Shown in pieces: positions 58,633-64,000 of a stretch of DNA of 64,000 bases; position 1 is the stretch's first letter; every line of letters begins with the position of its first letter. A program made the translations under genes and the position numbers. The DNA is taken from NCBI RefSeq assembly GCF_000341355.1, contig NC_020300.1:806001-870000 (forward strand), in the 5' to 3' direction. Source of the stretch: Bartonella australis AUST/NH1 (lineage in GTDB: Bacteria > Pseudomonadota > Alphaproteobacteria > Rhizobiales > Rhizobiaceae). The notes under the pieces were generated by a model that saw only the letters and a list, made by a program, of their open reading frames with translations, was not told the DNA's origin and made no database searches.

Positions 58633-59268
58633 TTAAGTGGTACTTTCTCTTTTTTTATCTTCTTCAATCAAAGAAGTTAAACCACCGATGGGCTCTGACG
58701 ATTTACGACCATTCTGTGGCCCTACTGCTATATCAGAACCTTTACCTTCTTTAAATGCATCGATAATTTCTTCAAGACGTTCAGCTGTCAAATCCTCGTA
58801 AGTATCCTTGAAAATCATAACCATCGGAGCATTAACACAAGCACCGAGACACTCTACCTCTTCCCACGATAACGTCCCATCCTGATTAACGACAAAAGGC
58901 TCGTGATGAATTTTTTTTTGGCAAACTTTAATTAACTCACCAGCACCACGTAACATGCAAGGAGTGGTACCACAAACTTGGACATGAGCCTTTTTTCCAA
59001 CCGGCTTAAGCTGAAATTGAGTGTAAAAAGTTGCGACCTCTAAAACGCGAATGTAGGCCATAGAAAGCATCTGAGCAACATGCTCAATTGCAGCACGCGT
59101 TACCCACCCTTCTTGCTCTTGAGCACGCATCAATAAAGGAATTACTGCAGATTGCTCACGCCCTACAGGGTATTTTTTGATAGTATTTTGCGCCCACACT
59201 TGATTTTCTTTTGTAAAAGAAAACTTTATGGGCTGATAGCTCTCATCTGCAAGACGGCGTACGGACAT
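58633..59268 (-). CDS. nuoE: NADH-quinone oxidoreductase subunit E
   Basis: [2Fe-2S] thioredoxin-like subunit of complex I, 211 residues. Cluster ligands in CGTTPCMLRGAGEL and ECLGACVNAPM. The C-terminal ~40 residues after EGKGSD are a polar extension. One-base overlap with nuoD. Confidence 0.96.
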   Translation of the reverse strand: MSVRRLADESYQPIKFSFTKENQVWAQNTIKKYPVGREQSAVIPLLMRAQEQEGWVTRAAIEHVAQMLSMAYIRVLEVATFYTQFQLKPVGKKAHVQVCGTTPCMLRGAGELIKVCQKKIHHEPFVVNQDGTLSWEEVECLGACVNAPMVMIFKDTYEDLTAERLEEIIDAFKEGKGSDIAVGPQNGRKSSEPIGGLTSLIEEDKKRESTT

Positions 59269-60458
59269 TAGCGATCAACCTCCCCAAAAACAATATCAAT
59301 TGAGCCCAAAATAGCCGTCGCATCCGCCAACATATGACCTCGAGTCAAAAAATCCATAGCCTGAAGATGAGCAAAACCAGGCGCACGCAATTTAACGCGG
59401 TAAGGCTTATTAGTCCCATCGGAAACGAGGTAAACACCAAATTCACCTTTTGGTGCTTCTACAGCAACATAAACTTCGCCAGGAGGTGTATGAAAACCTT
59501 CCGTATAAAGTTTAAAATGATGAATGAGCGCTTCCATAGAACTTTTCATTTCACTGCGCTTTGGAGGCACAATTTTACGATCTAAGCTCGAAACTGGTGT
59601 ATTTTTTTCACTACTAAGTAAACGGTCTACGCATTGGCGCATAATTTTCGCCGATTGACGCATTTCTTCCATACGAATAAGATAACGATCGTAACAATCG
59701 CTATTTTTACCTACAGGAATATCAAATTCCATTTCGTCATAACATTCGTAAGGCTGGCTTTTACGTAGATCCCATGGCACACCAGCTCCACGGATCATTA
59801 CTCCAGAAAAACCACGCGCCCAAGCTTCCTCAATACTCACCACGCCAATATCGACATTGCGCTGTTTAAAAATCCTATTTGGAGTTACAAGCGCGTCAAG
59901 TTTGCCGAGAGCAACGAGAAATGGATCAATAAAATTTCCAATATCTTCAATTAAAGATTCTGGTAAATCTTGATGTACGCCACCAGGACGAAAATAATTC
60001 GCATGAAGACGCGCACCGCATGCACGCTCATAAAAAATCATTAATTTTTCGCGCTGTTCAAACCCCCAAAGCGGAGGAGTTAAAGCGCCGACATCCATCG
60101 CTTGCGTTGTTACATTCAATAAATGATTAAGAATACGCCCTATTTCAGAAAATAGAACGCGAATTAATTGTCCCCTTTTAGGAACTTCAACACCCAGTAA
60201 CTTTTCAATAGCAAGCACAAAAGCGTGCTCTTGATTCATGGGAGCAACATAATCCAAACGATCTAAATAAGGGCCAGCTTGAAGATAAGTTTTTGTCTCC
60301 ATTAATTTTTCGGTCCCGCGATGCAATAGTCCAATATGCGGGTCCACGCGCTCAACAACTTCACCGTCTAGCTCCAAGACCATGCGCAAAACACCATGCG
60401 CCGCGGGATGTTGCGGACCAAAATTAATATTAAAATTTCGGACATTAACCTCAGCCAC
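59268..60458 (-). CDS. nuoD: NADH-quinone oxidoreductase subunit D
   Basis: 49-kDa-type subunit of complex I, lining the quinone cavity; 396 residues. [22 protein letters not shown] at the N-terminus carries the conserved His near the quinone site; the C-terminus ends DIVFGEVDR as usual. The start codon is GTG at 60458, overlapping the stop of a possible 50-codon ORF in the gap to nuoC. Confidence 0.97.
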   Translation of the reverse strand: MAEVNVRNFNINFGPQHPAAHGVLRMVLELDGEVVERVDPHIGLLHRGTEKLMETKTYLQAGPYLDRLDYVAPMNQEHAFVLAIEKLLGVEVPKRGQLIRVLFSEIGRILNHLLNVTTQAMDVGALTPPLWGFEQREKLMIFYERACGARLHANYFRPGGVHQDLPESLIEDIGNFIDPFLVALGKLDALVTPNRIFKQRNVDIGVVSIEEAWARGFSGVMIRGAGVPWDLRKSQPYECYDEMEFDIPVGKNSDCYDRYLIRMEEMRQSAKIMRQCVDRLLSSEKNTPVSSLDRKIVPPKRSEMKSSMEALIHHFKLYTEGFHTPPGEVYVAVEAPKGEFGVYLVSDGTNKPYRVKLRAPGFAHLQAMDFLTRGHMLADATAILGSIDIVFGEVDR

Positions 60459-60603
60459 AATCGACCCCTTGCTTTTCTAAATGCGCTCTAAACTGGACAT
60501 CAGTAAAACTTTGCTTACTACGCTGCAAAACATAAAACAGCCACCCACCCAGCACAAACACGTTAAACCTCTGACTCAAAAATACCAAATCACCTAAGAG
60601 CAT
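60451..60603 (-). CDS. Possible 50-aa membrane peptide between nuoC and nuoD
   Basis: In the 181-base gap between nuoC and nuoD an ATG at 60603 opens 50 codons. The product begins [20 protein letters not shown], continues with a hydrophobic WLFYVL, then a polar half ending EKQGVDCG. Its TGA overlaps the nuoD GTG start, as coupled genes do. The ribosome binding site is poor (GTAGTAAG). It could be a real small gene, a leader controlling nuoD translation or chance. Confidence 0.35.
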   Translation of the reverse strand: MLLGDLVFLSQRFNVFVLGGWLFYVLQRSKQSFTDVQFRAHLEKQGVDCG

Positions 60604-60639
60604 CTTACTACTTTAATAACATATTTACCAACCGCAACA

Positions 60640-61251
60640 TTACTTTTCACTATCCACCTTTTCATTAGGAGGCAAAATATGCTCAGCCCCCTCCCATGGT
60701 GAAAGAAAGTCGAAATCGCGCATTTCTTGCCGAAGAACAACAGGTTCGTAAATTACACGTTTTGCTTCATTATCATAGCGGCATTCAACGAACCCCGTTA
60801 CAGGAAAGTCTTTACGCAAAGGATGCCCTTCAAACCCGTAATCGGTCAAGATACGCCTTAGATCCGGATGGCCAGAAAATAAAACCCCGTACATATCGTA
60901 CGTCTCACGCTCGTACCATTCTGCACCAGGATAAATCGAGCAAGCAGAAGCAACTGGAGTATTTTCATCAGTGCGCACTTTAACACGTAATCGCAAATTC
61001 TGACGAGGAGACAATAATTGATAAGAAACATCAAAACGCTTGTCACGACAAGGATAATCAACACCACTAATATCTATTATAGCTATAAATTGGCAACGAG
61101 GATCATCACGAACAAACGCCAAAACATCGAGAATTGCGTCAAGACGTGACACAATAGTCAACTCACCAAATGCAAGAGCGCTTTCTTCTAGCTTATCGCT
61201 TAATTTATCTTGTAAATAAGCAGAAAGCTCAACCAATGATTCATTCATCAT
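60640..61251 (-). CDS. nuoC: NADH-quinone oxidoreductase subunit C
   Basis: 30-kDa-type peripheral subunit of complex I, 203 residues. Conserved: [41 protein letters not shown]. It is separate from nuoD, unlike the fused form of E. coli. Confidence 0.96.
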   Translation of the reverse strand: MMNESLVELSAYLQDKLSDKLEESALAFGELTIVSRLDAILDVLAFVRDDPRCQFIAIIDISGVDYPCRDKRFDVSYQLLSPRQNLRLRVKVRTDENTPVASACSIYPGAEWYERETYDMYGVLFSGHPDLRRILTDYGFEGHPLRKDFPVTGFVECRYDNEAKRVIYEPVVLRQEMRDFDFLSPWEGAEHILPPNEKVDSEK

Positions 61252-61261
61252 TATGAACCCC

Positions 61262-61843
61262 TTATCGCTCTATGGACCCGGTACGACGGATTTTTTTCTG
61301 CAATAATAATATACCATACAACAACGCCTCCGCAGTAGGAGGACAACCGGGGACATAAATATCTACAGGCACTATACGATCGCATCCGCGCACGACTGAA
61401 TAAGAATAATGGTAATATCCACCACCATTCGCGCAGGACCCCATAGATATCACATAACGCGGCTCAGGCATCTGATCATAAACTTTACGCAAAGCAGGCG
61501 CCATCTTGTTTGTCAAAGTACCGGCAACAACCATTACATCGGATTGACGTGGCGAAGCGCGCGGCGCATATCCAAAACGTTCATTATCATAATGAGGCAT
61601 TGAACATTGCATCATTTCAATAGCGCAACACGCTAAACCAAAACTCATCCACATTAATGACCCAGTACGTGCCCAAGTGATTAAAGCGTCTACCGAAGTT
61701 ACCAAAAATCCTTTATCCCCCAATTCAGCGTTAACATCGCGGAAGAATTCATCATTAGAACCTATCAATTTGCCTGTGCTCGGGTCGATAATTCCCTTAG
61801 GCTTTGGAGCAAAGGCTGTTGAACTATCAAACATTAATCCCAT
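61262..61843 (-). CDS. nuoB: NADH-quinone oxidoreductase subunit B
   Basis: Subunit carrying the terminal N2 [4Fe-4S] cluster of complex I, 193 residues. Ligands in [35 protein letters not shown] and [17 protein letters not shown] 61843 follows GGGAG at 7 bases and overlaps the nuoA 3' end by 10 bases. Confidence 0.97.
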   Translation of the reverse strand: MGLMFDSSTAFAPKPKGIIDPSTGKLIGSNDEFFRDVNAELGDKGFLVTSVDALITWARTGSLMWMSFGLACCAIEMMQCSMPHYDNERFGYAPRASPRQSDVMVVAGTLTNKMAPALRKVYDQMPEPRYVISMGSCANGGGYYHYSYSVVRGCDRIVPVDIYVPGCPPTAEALLYGILLLQKKIRRTGSIER

Positions 61844-62199
61844 TCAAGAGCTCCCTTTTTCCATTCATATACAAACCCGATTGTTAAAATCACTAAAAAC
61901 ATAATCATCGACCAAAAACCGAACATACCTATCGAGCTAAACGAAACAGCCCAAGGAAAAAGGAAAGCAACTTCGAGGTCGAAAATGATAAATAAAATTG
62001 AAACCAGATAAAACCTAATATCAAACTTCATTCGGGCATTATCAAATGAGTTAAATCCGCATTCATAAGCTGATAATTTTTCGGGATCAGGTGCGCGATA
62101 AGCTACGATATAGGGTATAACCAAAAGGACACCCGCAATAACTATCGAAACAACAATAAAAACCAACACTGGCAAATAAGAGCTCAATAAATGAGTCAT
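61834..62199 (-). CDS. nuoA: NADH-quinone oxidoreductase subunit A
   Basis: Small membrane subunit of complex I, 121 residues, three spans. Conserved: [43 protein letters not shown] 62199 ([12 protein letters not shown]) with GGAAGAGGA upstream gives the family length; a longer frame to 62292 is rejected. First gene of the operon nuoA-N-birA (about 15.5 kb). Confidence 0.96.
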   Translation of the reverse strand: MTHLLSSYLPVLVFIVVSIVIAGVLLVIPYIVAYRAPDPEKLSAYECGFNSFDNARMKFDIRFYLVSILFIIFDLEVAFLFPWAVSFSSIGMFGFWSMIMFLVILTIGFVYEWKKGALEWD

Positions 62200-62508
62200 A
62201 ATCCTCTTCCGCTTTAATGAGACGCCTGAATTAACGCAATCACACAACATTGTCCAGATTGAACGCGCAAATTGTGATGAACATTTCGTCAATCCCGCTC
62301 GTACAACCCAAAGGCGTGCTGCGCGACATTATTCCCACCAGCATAGGTACCGCAGAGCGAAGAAAGACGCAAGCCCCTATCCTCAGAACCATAAAATAAA
62401 AAGGAAATTTAAGCTCTCAGTGCCCCGCGCCGCGCCGATAATATATAACCGTCAGCGGCCCCAATAGCAAAATGCCTACATTAAATAAAGGCTTAAAATA
62501 ACCCGAAA
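62200..62508. other. Upstream region of the nuo operon
   Basis: 309 bases between nuoA and tRNA-Asp with no supported ORF. It must contain the nuo promoter on the minus strand, but I cannot single out a convincing -35/-10 pair. A G+C-rich patch lies at about 62417-62460. Confidence 0.35.
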
Positions 62509-62585
62509 TGGCGCGAGTGACGGGGCTCGAACCCGCGACCTCCGGCGTGACAGGCCAGCACTCTAACCAACTGAGCTACACCCGC
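62509..62585 (-). tRNA. tRNA-Asp (anticodon GTC)
   Basis: On the minus strand the acceptor GCGGGTG pairs with CACTCGC. D-arm GCTCAGTTGGTTAGAGT; anticodon loop CCTGTCACGCC gives GTC; T-arm GCGGGTTCGAGCCCCGT (one wobble pair). Discriminator G and an encoded CCA are present (62509-62511). Confidence 0.97.
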
Positions 62586-62779
62586 GCACTCTTTTCGGAC
62601 CAATTAAATTGGCTTAAGCGGTCGTGTTAAGACCTTCATTCGTTCCTGTCAAGCAGGCTTGTGTATTTTTTTAAAATTAAATATATGGAAAACTTTTCTT
62701 CCCTTTAAAAAATATCAATGAGCAACATCTTTGCCCTTGCGTTTAAAAAAAAAGTTCCTTAAAAGGCGCTGATCGCATC

Positions 62780-62855
62780 GGGCGATTAGCTCAGCTGGTA
62801 GAGCGCCTCGTTTACACCGAGGATGTCGGGAGTTCGAGTCTCTCATCGCCCACCA
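62780..62855 (+). tRNA. tRNA-Val (anticodon TAC)
   Basis: Acceptor GGGCGAT pairs with ATCGCCC; D-arm GCTCAGCTGGTAGAGC; anticodon stem-loop CCTCGTTTACACCGAGG gives TAC; T-arm with GTTCGAGTC. Discriminator A and CCA are encoded. Divergent from tRNA-Asp. Confidence 0.97.
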
Positions 62856-63436
62856 TCTTGTTTTTAATCAAAAATAGCGAGATTGGCTATTTGATATTTG
62901 CAGGTGAGATCGTCGGGTTCAAAGGCAGAAAAAGATCCTTCTTTCTGCAGCCAGCGCTTCGTATAAATGAGATGTCGCGGATGACATTTAGAGCTTTAGA
63001 ACCCTTTTACCAAAGCAAATAATAAAGTCCACCTCCCCCATTAACGTAAGCATTTTAAATTTTCGATAGCTGAAGAGCTTAAGTAAAAGGTTTAACTTTT
63101 TTGTTTAACTCATGAATATTTTTTAGCTATGTATTATTTCATAAAAAATGCAATAAATCTGATAATACTTTTCATTATTAGTATTCATACAAAATATTCA
63201 ATTATTAATACCATATTTTCAAATATTTCTCGAAGCAAATTAATTACAAACTTCATTTTTTTAATCTAAGATAGCTAAACTAGCTTCTTAAACAAGATAA
63301 ATAGCAAGAAAGTTGCAAAAAAACTAAATACTTTCATAAAGTACAGCCTTTTCCACTCACTTAAAATTTAAGATACTTTGACCATATACAAATATGTCCT
63401 ATATACACAGACTTAGGAAATTTTGGAGATATCTTT
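62856..63436. other. AT-rich gap between tRNA-Val and lemA
   Basis: 581 bases, very AT-rich, with no supported gene, repeat or hairpin. The lemA ribosome binding site (GGAGAT, 63424-63429) lies at its end. Confidence 0.4.
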
Positions 63437-64000
63437 ATGCTAAATGCACTGACCGCGTTAACTTCGTTCGCTTATCCTGTGACAAAAAGAGCAAAACGGT
63501 GGTCGATTGCTATTTTTTTGGCATCTTTAATGCCGTTTTTAAATGGTTGCGGTTTCAATACAATACCGACAAACGAAGAAAAAGCGCATGCAGCATGGAG
63601 CGAAGTATTAAATCAATATCAGCGTCGTGCAGATCTTATTCCCAATTTAGTAGATACCGTTAAAGCTTATGCATCTCATGAACAAACCGCGCTTTCTAAT
63701 GTTGTTGAAGCGCGCGCAAAGGCAACGCAAACGCCCCTTAACGTTAATATGTTAAATGATCCGCAGGCTATGCAGCAATATCTCGATAATCAGACAAATT
63801 TATCGAGTGCGCTTTCGCGTCTTATGGCCGTTGTCGAAAACTATCCTGACCTTAAAGCGAATCAGAATTTTCTTGCTCTTCAATCTCAATTAGAAGGAAC
63901 TGAGAATCGTATTTCCGTTGCGCGACGTGATTATATTGAAGCGGTACGTGTATATAACACTGCACTCAAAACGATGCCGACGATGATTTGGGCAAAATTA
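63437..64000 (+). CDS. lemA: LemA family protein, 3' truncated by the window
   Basis: Start ATG 63437 follows GGAGAT at 7 bases. A hydrophobic N-terminus ending in a lipobox (FLNGC) predicts a lipoprotein or anchored protein. The rest matches LemA: AAWSEVLNQYQRRADLIPNLVDTVKAYASHE, then ENYPDLKANQNFLALQSQLEGTENRISVARRDYIEAV, both helical hallmarks. 188 codons are visible, nearly the whole protein. LemA genes often precede TPM-domain or M48 peptidase genes, which would lie beyond the window. Function of the family is not well established. Confidence 0.92.
   Translation, partial: MLNALTALTSFAYPVTKRAKRWSIAIFLASLMPFLNGCGFNTIPTNEEKAHAAWSEVLNQYQRRADLIPNLVDTVKAYASHEQTALSNVVEARAKATQTPLNVNMLNDPQAMQQYLDNQTNLSSALSRLMAVVENYPDLKANQNFLALQSQLEGTENRISVARRDYIEAVRVYNTALKTMPTMIWAKL

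Noticed and set aside
62509..62855. tRNA-Asp/tRNA-Val pair as an integration site
   Set aside because: No integrase, duplicated tRNA end or foreign gene in the flanks; nuo and lemA are core genes.
63394..63663. 89-codon plus-strand frame at the start of lemA
   Set aside because: Out of frame with lemA, whose start, lipobox and helical motifs are clear.
1..64000. CRISPR arrays, insertion sequences, prophage modules
   Set aside because: No regularly spaced repeats, no transposase or integrase and no phage structural genes were recognised in any frame.

Overview
The window looks like a chromosomal segment of an AT-rich alphaproteobacterium of the Rhizobiales, most likely a Bartonella. The evidence is a phosphatidylcholine synthase gene, an IalB-family protein, an RNase J/RNase E pair, the rhizobial order nuoA-N/birA/rnj/proS/lolC/lolD, an sdhE-mfd pair, a suf cluster with two cysteine desulfurases, and a DUF1561 lectin-toxin-like protein. 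The DUF1561 family is known to me mainly from pathogenic Leptospira and a few Bartonella. I cannot name the species from sequence alone. No insertion sequence, prophage, CRISPR array or rRNA is visible.

Layout. 1-5791 (+): end of a D,D-carboxypeptidase-like gene with altered active-site motifs, then a tightly packed run tmk-holB-metG-tatD-MBL hydrolase. 5792-7142: 1.35 kb with no gene of ordinary size, but holding five (perhaps six) tiny ORFs of 26-35 codons (the sixth has 16). They encode almost uncharged single-span hydrophobic peptides. The five main ones each follow a strong GAAAGGA-type ribosome binding site, and two come from an 80-bp near-perfect direct repeat. This is the best candidate for an undescribed system. 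7143-8955 (-): acyl-CoA hydrolase and phosphatidylcholine synthase. 9180-10905 (+): UbiH-like monooxygenase and a Nudix hydrolase. 11118-15840: an accessory stretch with an overlapping pair (exported protein plus glycine-rich membrane protein), tRNA-Ser, the DUF1561 protein, a probable gene fossil and sodC. 16026-22588 (-): iron-sulfur cluster operon iscS-like/sufB/C/D/S/T. 22769-25974 (+): alpha/beta hydrolase, tyrS, bcp. 26091-31263 (-): prfB with a programmed +1 frameshift, PBP1a, and a cell-wall amidase. 31264-34498 (+): rne with a structured leader, ending in a bidirectional terminator. 34558-37275: IalB-family protein (-) and a peptide-type solute-binding protein (+). 37571-62199 (-): mfd, sdhE, lolD, lolC, proS, rnj, birA and all 14 respiratory complex I genes. 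Then tRNA-Asp (-), tRNA-Val (+) and a truncated lemA (+).

How it fits together. Most of the window is core housekeeping: DNA replication, tRNA charging, Fe-S assembly (which supplies the many clusters of complex I), peptidoglycan synthesis and remodelling, RNA decay and the respiratory chain. The accessory content lies at 5.8-7.1 kb and 11.1-15.8 kb, with single secreted or surface-type genes at 34.6-37.3 kb. Function calls come from recognising motifs in the translated sequence. No database search was run.
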